A stretch of 12,463 nt of DNA from Pseudoneurospora amorphoporcata (taxonomy: Eukaryota > Ascomycota > Sordariomycetes > Sordariales > Sordariaceae), in assembly GCA_033297205.1 (NCBI GenBank), contig MU859504.1:1-12463 (forward strand), given 5' to 3'. Below the pieces are notes generated by a model. That model made no database searches, was not told where the DNA came from, and worked only from the letters and a program-made list of their open reading frames with translations. Position 1 is the stretch's first letter, and each line of letters begins with the position of its first letter. This document shows, piece after piece, positions 1 to 8,016 of this stretch. The translations under genes and the position numbers were made by a program.

Positions 1-60
1 AACCTTCTTCTGGAGGTTGAGAAGATCAACAAGGCTTTCGAGACCAAAGTAGTTTATTAG
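1..60 (+). pseudogene. Truncated copy of the right-edge gene segment (end of an open frame)
   Basis: Frame 1 is open from the window edge and reads NLLLEVEKINKAFETKVVY before TAG at 58-60. Bases 14-60 lie in the inverted repeat, so the same sequence exists at the right edge on the minus strand, upstream of the HET-like frame. If AAA at 46-48 is followed by an intron from GTAGTT (49) to CCCAG (88), this frame joins in phase with the ITALVTIPK frame seen at the right edge. That intron would be only 40 bp, unusually short even for a fungus. On the left side the homology ends at 108, so at best this is a severed gene piece. Function is not recognisable from the visible residues. Confidence 0.3.
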
Positions 61-108
61 CTGAATTGAACTACTGTTCCAAGCCCAGATTACTGTCCTT
101 GTCACAAT
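14..108 (+). repeat. Left arm of inverted repeat bounding the window
   Basis: This stretch is the reverse complement of 12369-12463. The first 82 bp (14-95) match perfectly, position 96 (T) mismatches, and the match resumes to 108 and then stops abruptly. The right arm runs to the last base of the window, so the repeat may extend further outwards. The left arm contains the end of a short open frame (1-60), and the right arm contains the upstream part of the HET-like frame. The repeat could therefore be a duplicated gene segment rather than transposon termini. An assembly-graph effect, with a contig ending in a shared repeat, is also possible. Confidence 0.95.
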
Positions 109-229
109 ATTGCTGGCGCTTCTCCAACGGCCAACAGTCAGCTGGATTGCTCCGTACCCTCATCAACGCACTCTTTATTTCGCAGACTATCTCGCAACAT
201 GAAGCTGACAACGGCGTAATCCCACCCAG

Positions 230-468
230 ATTCCTGTGTCACCATGGCCTAAGGACCCAAAGCTAAAGGAACTCGGCCTCTTCTTTCACGATCTTTGGGC
301 GCCAGATCTTGAAGGTTCTATTCAGCACACGTTTGGTAACGTTACGGGTTGGTCCAAGGGGGATATGAAGGTTACGGTCAACACTTGCGAGCCGAGCTCA
401 GAAACCCCAACCTCCACGGCCAAATGATTTTCCGCTCAGTGTATACACAGAAGCCGTTGAATTCTTGA
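230..468 (+). pseudogene. Copy A: orphan last exon of a LaeA-like methyltransferase, frameshifted
   Basis: After an acceptor-like CCCAG (225-229) the frame reads IPVSPWPKDPKLKELGLFF and continues to a DLEGS / GWSKGDMK stretch. This is clearly homologous to the last exons of copies B, D and E. At about 372-374 the homology moves by one frame and continues as YGQHLRAELRNPNLHG and then RSVYTQKPLNS before TGA at 466-468. The exon is 239 nt against 240 nt in C, D and E, so a single-base deletion explains the break. No upstream exons are recognisable: homology to the right window edge stops at 108, and 109-229 looks like the 3' part of an intron or unrelated DNA. The ten or so bases after the stop resemble the 3' flank of copy B. 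It is a dead remnant of an early or partial duplication. Confidence 0.85.
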
Positions 469-1288
469 GGTGCGGTTGAATTGGGTCACGCTTCATGTTT
501 CCTTCTTACAAAGAGTATCAAGTGCGTACCAAAGCGGGAAACGCGGAATTACGATATATTACTGACCTATTGTTGGGCCGCCGCACCTGGTAAGGTTGGC
601 TGGCACCTGGCCCACTTTCACTTCCAGACCACACCAGTATTTTGTCCTTCTTCCTTTCTCTTCCCGTAGCGCTTTCTTTCGTGATCATCCACAATATCAT
701 CACTTCTTTGATTCAGCGTATCGCTTCCCACACCTATTTCTAACAGATTAGCCACTGAGCCAATTGGTTATCTTTGGAGGGAATAGCTAGTTCTTTCGGT
801 TTGCAGAGGGGAGGTGCGATGTCTAGGAAGGGAAAGTAGGAAGGCAGGGCTTTCCACTTGATTCTTGAGAAGCTTCAAATTTGGGACCCGGCCCAGCTCC
901 AAGAACCAGGCTGTCGCTGGAGCCCACTGTTATGTTTGGAAGGCGCTCTCCACCCTGCTTTAGTTTCCATCCTGAAGTATTTGATCCTGGCCTGGCTCGC
1001 TATGCCGTTTTCCTCGACCCAGCCGCCAATAAACCTCAAGCATTTCCTACCTTAATCATTGCTCTCATAGTTGCCGCGAATGGGGGCTTATAATATGTAG
1101 AAAGTTTGCCCCAAGCCCCAACCTGACTTTCCATGTTAGTGGACCTAGATTAGCAACTCCTTCTTCTTTCATTCAAGCTGCTAATCATGCAAATTTTCCA
1201 TCCTTGCTCCCTACCGTCTTAGGCTAACGAACTGGAGACTACGTATTGAAGTGGTTGACCGCTCTCTGAGGGGTATCTTAGCTCGCAT
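469..1288. other. Intergenic, no gene recognised
   Basis: This is roughly 820 bp between remnant A and the promoter of gene B. Short open frames of 60-70 codons occur on both strands, but none continues across plausible splice sites or resembles a family I know. The first bases (GGTGCGGTTG at 469-478) match the 3' flank of copy B (GGTACGGTTG at 3259-3268), so the A duplication included some 3' flank. Confidence 0.6.
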
Positions 1289-1303
1289 CCGCTGTTACAT
1301 TTG
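1289..1303 (+). promoter_or_regulatory. Upstream promoter block shared with gene D
   Basis: The 15-mer CCGCTGTTACATTTG recurs with one change (CCGCTGTCACATTTG) upstream of gene D at 6144-6158. Both are preceded by a GGGGTA-containing stretch. It could be a conserved transcription-factor site or simply residual identity from the duplication. It lies about 200 bp from the TATA-like element here but only about 30 bp from it in gene D. Confidence 0.45.
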
Positions 1304-1497
1304 AGACGGCACCTTCCGGGATTTTTGTGGAACACCTCATAATCGGGTGTTGTTCGTCACCCTAGCTTCCGGTGGCTTGGACCAGTGAGAGCTTCGGAAT
1401 CTTATGTCTTCTCCGCTATCAGAAAAGGTCCTAAGTTCCACGCTAACAGACAAATCAGGGTTGAACTGTCAGGAGCCGAGTGATTTGGCGCAGGCAG

Positions 1498-1525
1498 CAT
1501 TCCATAAAGCGGACGGCTATGGCAC
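1498..1525 (+). promoter_or_regulatory. Core promoter of gene B (CATAAA, TATA-like)
   Basis: CATAAA (1503-1508) sits in a 28-bp block beginning CATTCCATAAA and ending CTATGGCAC. The block aligns position by position with 6185-6212 upstream of gene D, where the element is a consensus TATAAA. It is about 92 bp upstream of the ATG. The comparable position in genes D and E supports a core promoter. Confidence 0.55.
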
Positions 1526-1599
1526 CCAAATTTCATGGTTGACGTTCCATCCTCTTCACCTATTCCTAACTTCAGAGAGAAGATTTCGCATCTTCGACC

Positions 1600-3258
1600 A
1601 TGAGTTCTCCGGCCAAACAACCTCAGTCGCCGGCACCCGAAGCAGCTTCGCCAAATGGAGAGGCGAAGTCACCCACGCCTGGTCCTACGTCTCCAGGTAC
1701 TCAAGCGTCTGGCCTTCTGTCTGGAGCCCATTGGGCTGATGTGGTACGTATACTAGAACAGTCTCAGGGTCAAAAGGCAACTTGGTTAAACGCTATTAAC
1801 ACAATCGTTACACGCCCTATAGGGATTGCCGGAAGCGGACCTAGAAAATGACTTGGATTCAACTTTGGGGAGCGATGTCGAGAGTTCGACCGCATCGATT
1901 AGTTCGAGCATCCTCAGGTATCGGACTATTAATGGCCGTACCTATCACAGTGACAGTGTGACCGACGGAGAGTATTGGTGAGTCTTGCTGAGAACATGAT
2001 GCTGAAAACTAAGGTAAGCTTCCGCCACGTTGAAGGTTCATGGAGCTAATGCGCCTATCGTTATGTAGGGGTCCTAACGATAAGAAGGCGAATGAGGTGT
2101 TGGATATCTTGTGAGTTCGATATTATTCCTACCATTGTTAACCTCCGGCATATTTTTTACTCATACTCCTTCTCTGTTGCTAGCCACCATGTGTGGACTC
2201 TTACCCTCAATGGCAACCTGTATACGGCGCCTATTACAGATGACCCAGAGAATATCATTGATATTGGCACAGGCACCGGTGAGTCGATGCACAATAGGCC
2301 ATGTTCTTTCCGGCACTAGTTCTGAGAGGAAAGCTCGTCTCTCCCCAACCCAAAGCCTTTATTTTCTGCCACCCTAAAGAGGCTTCTGTAACTGCACAAC
2401 ACCGGAACGAACAAGCCCATAGCTGCTACACACCCTCCAGCCATATTATCCAGTGGGTGTATGATACTAATTTGAATACAGGATTGTGGGCCCTTGACGT
2501 TGCCGACAAGTTTCCTAACTGCAATGTAATCGGCACAGACATTTCACCTATTCAACCCAGCTGGGTACCCCCTAACCTCTGCTATGAAATCGATGACGCT
2601 TCGAAAGAGTGGGCTCATAAGGACAACTATTTCGATTTCGTCCATATTCGCTGGCTTACCGGTGCTATCAAAGATTGGACAGCGGTGTACAAGGAAGCTT
2701 ATCGGTGCCTGAAGCCTGGTGGCTGGATCGAACACATGGACTGTTCTGGCCAGGTTATTTCGGAAGATGATTCCGTTACCGAGGATTCTGCCTTAAAGCA
2801 GTGGGGCAGAATTTGGGAAGAAGCTGGAAGACGAATTGGCAACCCGGTCAATATTCTCACAGCTAATTTGCAAGAGCATGGAATGAAGGCAGCCGGTTTC
2901 GTAAATCTCACGAAGAAGGATTACCTAGTAAGCTACATCCAGCCTTACTATGAGACTAACTCCTCCAAGCTTTGGGTCCGGAAATATGAAAGCTAATTAG
3001 TTATTCTACCAGATCCCGGTTTCACCTTGGCCTAAGGATGAGAAGATGAAGGAAATTGGCCTTTATTTCCGTATGACCTGGTTGTCAGATATTGAGGGCA
3101 TTTGCCAGTTTATGTTCAGCAATGTGATGGGCTGGGAAAAGTACGAGATTTCCACTTACATTGCTCATTTGAAGGCCGAAATGAAGAATCCGGACATCCA
3201 TGGGTTTGTGGTGTACCGCGTGGTATACGCGCAGAAGCCGCTGGATGCTGAGGATTGA
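1600..3258 (+). CDS. Copy B: intact LaeA-like/TAM-type SAM-dependent methyltransferase
   Basis: The spliced model is 1600-1743, 1823-1977, 2069-2110, 2184-2278, 2482-2927 and 3013-3258: 1128 nt, 375 aa, five GT-AG introns of 79, 91, 73, 203 and 85 bp. Residues 1-48 are Ser-Pro rich with one KSPTPGP unit and an SGAHW box. About 49-100 is a Ser-rich acidic linker ending VTDGEYW. The class I Rossmann domain has motif I DIGTGTG at 140-146, the SAM-ribose acidic residue in GTDISPIQP (D165), and KPGG at 223-226. The last exon starts IPVSPW and ends QKPLDAED, two codons longer than its paralogs. The family uses SAM, and many members are linked to secondary-metabolism or development control, but the substrate here is unknown. 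The start is set by homology with D and E (MSS start). Intron 4 is about 140 bp longer than in D. All catalytic-fold motifs are present, so it is probably functional. Confidence 0.92.
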
Positions 3259-4103
3259 GGTACGGTTGGAGTAGAGCAAATTTCATCCCTTTTCCTTTAA
3301 ATAGTCCAATACACGTGTTCTGGTAGAAACCACGGATGGCCTTCGCATTTGTGCAAACTGGAAAGAAGACCACAGACCGGGCATGTGCCTCCGTACTTGA
3401 ATTCTAGATACTGCCACGATACGATACTACTGGTGATGGAGCAAAAGCACAAGTATATCATACTGCTTTCCCATACAAACACCACCATTCAACTTGCCAG
3501 AAAAAAACATCATCACAACACAAGAAACAACCATTCAAAGCGTCGATATTGCAAGTAAGTATTTCTACTCACTCTTCTACTTGTTCCCTGTTGATGACTA
3601 GCGTCTCTTCGCTCATAGGGTCGGCCCAAATCGGACGGAAATTGAGCTTCACACTCTAATGCATTGTCCTCGCAATACCGATTTCTGAGTGGATAAAAGG
3701 TCGGAGAATCAGCCATTGCGTCGAAAGATGCATTTACACGAAAAGAAATCAAATAACGAAATGGTCATCACTTTGTCGATAATCCCATGTTAACAGAGGT
3801 CCTAATTTTCCGATGCACCTCTACCTTACACATGAGACCCCACGACATCCCACCTGTTTTCTATTTGGCTAGACGCTGTGGTTCCTTCACACAAGGCGCT
3901 TCTTCTTCTTCTTTTGTTCTGTGAGAGGTACACCCCCCCTAACCCATTCCTCCGCTCCCACATCACGAAGAAACTCGGAATACTCATATTACACCGTTTG
4001 GACCCGCAGGTGCACCACATGTGATGGAACCGACCTGTGACGGCGCGAGGCCTTTGCACGTTCAAAGACAGAGCGAGGCACACGTTGAATCGAAGATACT
4101 GAA
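3259..4103. other. Intergenic, no gene recognised
   Basis: The DNA after gene B contains short open frames on both strands. One is a minus-strand frame at 3513-3752 containing MADSPTFYPLRNRY, but I cannot connect it to further exons or a known family. A pyrimidine-rich TTCTTCTTCTTC run lies at about 3899-3912. No methyltransferase N-terminal exons for copy C are visible, which is evidence that C is truncated. Confidence 0.5.
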
Positions 4104-4322
4104 TTGAAGAAGCAGAAGAAGTCTAACCAGGAAGGTGTGATGATCTGGGACGGGTTTTATACCCAGAACCAGAGATGGATCTACGAGTGCAAGTCTAAGT
4201 GGATCCATGCCTACATGCACTCCAATGTGCACCTTGACGGCCATGCCGTCACACGACCGCACTATATTACAACCTATCACGGCGTAACCAGAGGGCAACA
4301 GAGTAAAGTGTGTACCGCTTGA
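4104..4322 (+). other. Unassigned open frame, possible mobile-element relic
   Basis: An open frame (72 codons, continuing upstream to a TGA at 4086-4088 and with no ATG at its head) encodes a basic, aromatic-rich sequence including GVMIWDGFYTQNQRW and HAYMHSNVHLDGHAVTR. The GVMIWDGF stretch loosely recalls the VMVWG segment of Tc1/mariner DDE transposases, but I see no catalytic triad, no long frame and no inverted termini. It may be a decayed fragment or chance. It lies just upstream of the truncated 5' edge of copy C, which makes it a candidate for whatever disrupted that copy. Confidence 0.2.
4235..4251. repeat. Perfect short palindrome (7-bp arms)
   Basis: TGACGGC (4235-4241), a CAT spacer, then GCCGTCA (4245-4251). 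The half-site CCTTGACGGC recurs at about 4415-4424. It lies inside the unassigned frame upstream of copy C. Confidence 0.7.
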
Positions 4323-4399
4323 TTATCTTGGACTAAAGACAAGAAGTTGAAGAGGGAAGAGTTCTAAGTTTTATACTCTCGTAGGCCACACGTATACCC

Positions 4400-4452
4400 A
4401 TGTGACAATGAGAACCTTGACGGCTGGCATGTGACAACCAGAACCGTCACAT
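4400..4452. repeat. Duplicated ATGTGAC unit and hairpin beside the copy C breakpoint
   Basis: ATGTGACAA..AGAACC occurs twice, starting at 4400 and 4429 (29-bp offset). The second ATGTGAC (4429-4435) pairs with GTCACAT at 4446-4452 to give a 7-bp stem with a 10-nt loop. A further GTCAC follows at about 4455. Recognisable methyltransferase homology starts within ten bases of this cluster. Confidence 0.65.
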
Positions 4453-4460
4453 CCGTCACA

Positions 4461-5251
4461 CCTCCCAATGTACGCTTCGAAATCGACGACTACAATCAGG
4501 AATGGACATACAAGGCTGATTCTTTCGACTTAATCCATATACGCTGGATTACCGGCACCGTCTATAATTAGTATGCCTTATATAAGGAGGCTTACCGCTA
4601 CTGCAAGCCGGGTGGTTGGATCGAGCATATAGATGCCTCTAGTGCCGTTTGGTCAGATGACGGTACGGTGGAGGAGGATATGGCTATTAGCTAGTGGGGT
4701 AGGCTCTGGCAGGAAGCTAGAAGACACTTAGGGACTCCGTTTAATATTCTCGAAAAGAATACCTAGGAAGAGGGTATGAAGGAGGCCGGCTTCGTAAACA
4801 TTTCCAAAACAATCTACCCAGTGAGTTTTTCCCTTCTGTTACTATTCTCTAATACGTATTACGTAAAAATACCGCGTTGAGGATGATAATTATAAGGGAG
4901 AGAGAGCTGTCCTAAATAAAGCTTAGCCAATCTCTTATACCCCGTGCATCTCTCCCAAACATACATTCGAAATTTGGCATAAAGCTGATCAAATAAAATA
5001 AAATTATTCAGATCCCTGTGTCACCATGGAGCAAAGAAAAGAAGTGGAGAGATGTCGGACTCTACTTCTATGCTATTATAAACTAAGACCTTGAGGGTGC
5101 TACCCAGTTCATTTTCGGCAATGTTTTGGGTTGGACTAAGGAAGAGATCACCCAATACCTTGCTGTTATGAAGAGGGAGATTAAAAACCTGAATATTTAT
5201 GCGTACTTCCTGTACCGCATAGTGTACGCGCAGAAGCCGCTCGATGCTTGA
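4461..5251 (+). pseudogene. Copy C: LaeA-like methyltransferase pseudogene with four stops
   Basis: Homology starts abruptly at PPNVRFEIDDYNQEW (4461), which corresponds to residue 175 of gene B. It runs in one frame to a donor at 4821 (GTGAGT), resumes after CAG at 5011, and ends ...VYAQKPLDA at TGA 5249-5251. The last exon is 240 nt, as in D and E. KPGGWIEHID is conserved. Four in-frame stops interrupt it: TAG 4569-4571 where B, D and E have Trp (TGG), TAG 4692-4694 where they have Gln, TAG 4764-4766, and TAA 5084-5086 where D has Gln (CAG). Each fits a CpA-to-TpA change on one strand or the other, the RIP signature; the last needs a CAA ancestor or a second change. The intron (191 bp) is AT-rich and longer than its paralogs. 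Exons 1-4, including SAM motif I, are absent. It cannot encode an active enzyme. Confidence 0.93.
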
Positions 5252-5281
5252 GCTTTGAGGTCTGGCTGGGCAAGACCACCT

Positions 5282-5303
5282 ATCACAGGGTTAGACCTGT
5301 GAT
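5282..5303. repeat. Hairpin 30 bp after copy C
   Basis: ATCACAGG (5282-5289) and CCTGTGAT (5296-5303) are perfect 8-bp inverted arms around the loop GTTAGA. It lies just after the point where similarity to the 3' flank of gene D ends, so it may mark an inserted segment. It could equally be chance. Confidence 0.6.
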
Positions 5304-6143
5304 GTGCAACACTGCACTGGTCGCTTCCAGAGCTGGTCACGGCACGCATGCCATGCCCTCTGCGCTAGCCATCACGTGCAGGTTCACGTGCGTGCCCGGA
5401 CTGGTGCCATAGGACTTACGCCCATATAGCCAGTCCTCCACGCACACTCTCCTCCTTCCTCTCCTTATGCAACAACGCATATCTCACCCCACCCCATACG
5501 GTACCCTCTCGCCCCGTGATACCACCGGCAGGAGCTGGGTGCTCTACCGCGGTAGGCGGTTGGATTGGGACAAGCTTCATAGTGTACTATAATAGATAAA
5601 AGGGATGTCATCCTCATATGTAATAACAGATGAGACGGAAGATTGGACGTGGATGTGATGTGACACATGTCTGGTACCGCCATAGCAACATGCGTGGTGG
5701 CAGCGTCCTCGGGTACCCTGGCAATTGTGTAACAGGGTAGATCCCAGATTATACGTATGCCTTCAGCCTTATCTGGCCGCTGCCAATGCTGTAAATACGA
5801 GTAAGTTCAGGGGTGTTAAAGTGTCTCTCCGACCAAACGAGACAGCAGGAGGCGAGAGCGGTTTTCTGGTGAGGATACTTATTACACGATCATGATGTTC
5901 ATTACGGCGAACTGAGGCAGGTGCGAACATGTACTTTCTCTCATTGGCTACCTAACTCCAGTCCACAAAGTCCATTCACAATGCTACACGGTCGATTTAG
6001 CCGGCCCAGCCACCCACGGCAGTCAGCCATTCAGCACATTGGCCCCAACATCCCTCATTTTAATTAAGTTGCTGCGGTTACATCACATACTGTGTACTAT
6101 GTACACTAGGACACCAACTGGAGCGGTAAGGGGTAGATCATTC
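5304..6143. other. Intergenic between copy C and gene D; probable inserted segment
   Basis: No gene is recognised. About 5276-5720 has no counterpart in the much shorter equivalent region after gene D, suggesting an insertion of a few hundred bp, possibly a degraded non-autonomous element. It contains the direct repeat CACGTGC (in CACGTGCAGGTTCACGTGC, near 5372-5390). Homology to the D 3' flank resumes at 5721. Around 5585-5625 the DNA is AT-rich and TpA-rich (ACTATAATAGATAAAAG). Confidence 0.45.
5721..5769 (+). repeat. 3' flank of copy C, duplicated after gene D
   Basis: It aligns without gaps to 8151-8199 (49 bp, 9 differences by eye, about 82%). Four of the differences are CpA/TpG in the D copy and TpA here, for example TATACGTATG here against CATGCGTGTG there. 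This shows the duplication included 3' flank and that the C side carries RIP-type transitions outside the coding region. Confidence 0.75.
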
Positions 6144-6158
6144 CCGCTGTCACATTTG
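6144..6158 (+). promoter_or_regulatory. Upstream promoter block shared with gene B
   Basis: CCGCTGTCACATTTG differs by one base from 1289-1303 upstream of gene B. Here it sits about 30 bp before the TATA box, a more usual spacing than in B. Confidence 0.45.
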
Positions 6159-6184
6159 CTAGCACTGAACCGGGTACTCTACCT

Positions 6185-6212
6185 CATTCTATAAATCGGA
6201 CGACTCTGGCAC
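6185..6212 (+). promoter_or_regulatory. Core promoter of gene D (TATAAA)
   Basis: TATAAA at 6190-6195 lies in a 28-bp block matching the one upstream of gene B, with shared CATTC and TGGCAC ends. The ATG follows about 112 bp later, leaving room for a 5' UTR of roughly 80 nt if initiation is about 30 bp downstream of the box. Confidence 0.6.
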
Positions 6213-6306
6213 ATCCACAACACTTTATGTTCCCGGCCATTCTCTCTTCTTCACCCACAACTCGATTTCAAGAAGAACATACCGCTAAGGCATCCACAAT
6301 TTCACC

Positions 6307-8016
6307 ATGAGTTCTTCGGCGAAGAGAAAGGCTCAGTCGCCGGCACCAAGATCACCCACGCCGGCAGCCAAATCACCCACGCCTGCACCGAAATCACCCA
6401 CGCCGGGTCCTGCATCTCCCAATGCTGGAACGACTCTTACGACTGACCCTCTTTCTGGAGCTCACTGGGCTGAACAGGTACGGCGCTCTCGCGTTCCCGT
6501 CTCTTGGTCCACAATCTGTTGGAAGTCCGTGCCATTGGCCGCCGATTCAACGACCGGCATTCCCTTCTCGGGATGTTGAGGCTGCCCTGGTTCCCGTTTT
6601 CTCCTGTTCGGCCGTTGGCACTACGAAATCCATCACACTTTTCTGGTGTCGCTCTTTTCAGCCACGGGACAATCGTACCTATTGAGATTGATGACTGACA
6701 TACCTCACATTCGCACTACAGGGACTTCCGGAAGAAGAGGGAAATGACGGCGATTCGACTATTGGAAGTGATATTGAGAGCTCGACTGCTTCGATTAGCT
6801 CGAGTATCCTCAATTACCGGACCTTGAATGGCCGAACTTACCATAGTGAGAGCGTAACAGATGGAGAGTACTGGTAAGTCTGGACCAAGATCACCGCCAT
6901 TGTCTTTCGCTCGTCATCGCCGGCCTCGCATGATGAAGTACTGCGCATGTGGAAGGAGACAGCCAACGCTAACAACGAGCATCTTAAACTTTCATGCAGG
7001 GCCCCCAACGATGCGAAGGCGAATGAAATGCTAGATATCTTGTAAGTAAGACATACTCCCCTCCCACCATCGGTTCCGCAGCTAACCAAATATTGCCTTG
7101 TACCCTACCTTAGTCATCATGCATTGACTATTTGTCTGGATGGCAGGCTTTATGATGCCCCTCTGCCAAAAAACCTCGAGAACGCAATTGACCTTGGCAC
7201 AGGCACAGGCACGTCGACTTTCTGCACTGCCTTAGTGATTGTTCTTTTAAAATCTAACTTGATATTTAGGGCTGTGGGCAATCGATTTTGCCGATAAATT
7301 TCCTAACTGCAACGTTATAGGCACTGATATCTCGCCTATCCAGCCCAGTTGGGTACCTCCCAATGTCCGTTTCGACATCGACGATTTCAATAAGGAATGG
7401 TTGTATAAGTCTGATTTTTTCGACTTCATCCATGCCCGCTGGCTTACCAGCACCGTCAAAGATTGGCCTGCTTTCTACAAGGAGGCATACCGGTGCTGCA
7501 AGCCGGGCGGTTATATTGAACACTTTGATTCCAGCGCTGATATGCATTCCGACGATGGTTCATTGGACAAGCGCGTTCATGCGCTAGCCCAATGGGGCCC
7601 TCTATGGCAGGAGGCTGGAAGGAAAATTGGGCAGCCGCTGGTTACCGATAGTATGATGGTGAATGGAATGAAGGAGGCCGGTTTCGTGAACATAGTAGTG
7701 AAGGATTACAAGGTAAGTTCTCCGCTTCTCACAGCGCCTGTTTATCCCAGACACTCTAACTACGGAAAACTTGCAGGTCCCTGTCTCTCCATGGTCCAAG
7801 GATCCAAAGATGAAGGACCTTGGTCTCTACACATATGCCGCCCTTAACCAGGACCTTGAAGGTGCTCTTCAGTTCATGTATGGTAAAGTTTTGGGGTGGA
7901 CCGCGGAGGAGATCAAGATCTACATGCAATACGTGCGGAAGGAGATGAAGGACATGGACATTCATCCGTACTTCATCACCACCATGGTGATTGGCCAGAA
8001 GCCATTGGATGCTTAA
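6307..8016 (+). CDS. Copy D: intact LaeA-like/TAM-type SAM-dependent methyltransferase
   Basis: The spliced model is 6307-6477, 6722-6873, 7000-7041, 7114-7208, 7270-7712 and 7777-8016: 1143 nt, 380 aa. Introns are 244, 126, 72, 61 and 64 bp. Residues 1-57 are a Ser-Pro low-complexity tail with three near-identical seven-residue K/RSPTPAx units, then SGAHW. The linker ends VTDGEYW. Motif I is DLGTGTG (148-154), followed by GTDISPIQP and KPGG (231-234). The last exon runs from VPVSPW to QKPLDA. Intron 4 has a GC donor (GCACGT at 7209) where gene B has GTGAGT; using the nearby GT instead would shift the frame, so a GC-AG intron is the coherent reading. Intron 1 is three times longer than in B and E. 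The fold motifs are intact. It probably methylates an unknown small molecule or protein, and a nuclear regulatory role like LaeA would be speculation. Confidence 0.92.
6349..6411 (+). repeat. In-frame 21-bp minisatellite, three units
   Basis: Three consecutive 21-bp units, each starting (A/G)ATCACCCACGCC or AAATCACCCACGCC, encode RSPTPAA, KSPTPAP and KSPTPGP. Gene B has a single such unit, and gene E has two longer units, so the repeat number changed after duplication. Confidence 0.85.

Noticed and set aside
1404..1739. 111-codon plus-strand frame overlapping the start of gene B.
   Set aside because: It is out of frame with the conserved gene B first exon and covers its promoter. No homology between paralogs in this frame.
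3513..3752. Minus-strand frame with MADSPTFYPLRNRY as a possible new gene start.
   Set aside because: No family resemblance, no convincing downstream exon and no conserved counterpart in the duplicated units.
4328..4366. WTKDKKLKRE frame resembling the start of the last methyltransferase exon (PWSKDPKMKDLG).
   Set aside because: Only about ten residues in a low-complexity Lys-rich stretch, with no continuation into the GLYF...DLEG part.
5360..5420. Possible tRNA-like stretch (GGTTCACGTGC as a B-box).
   Set aside because: The B-box consensus is not met, and no A-box or cloverleaf arms can be formed.
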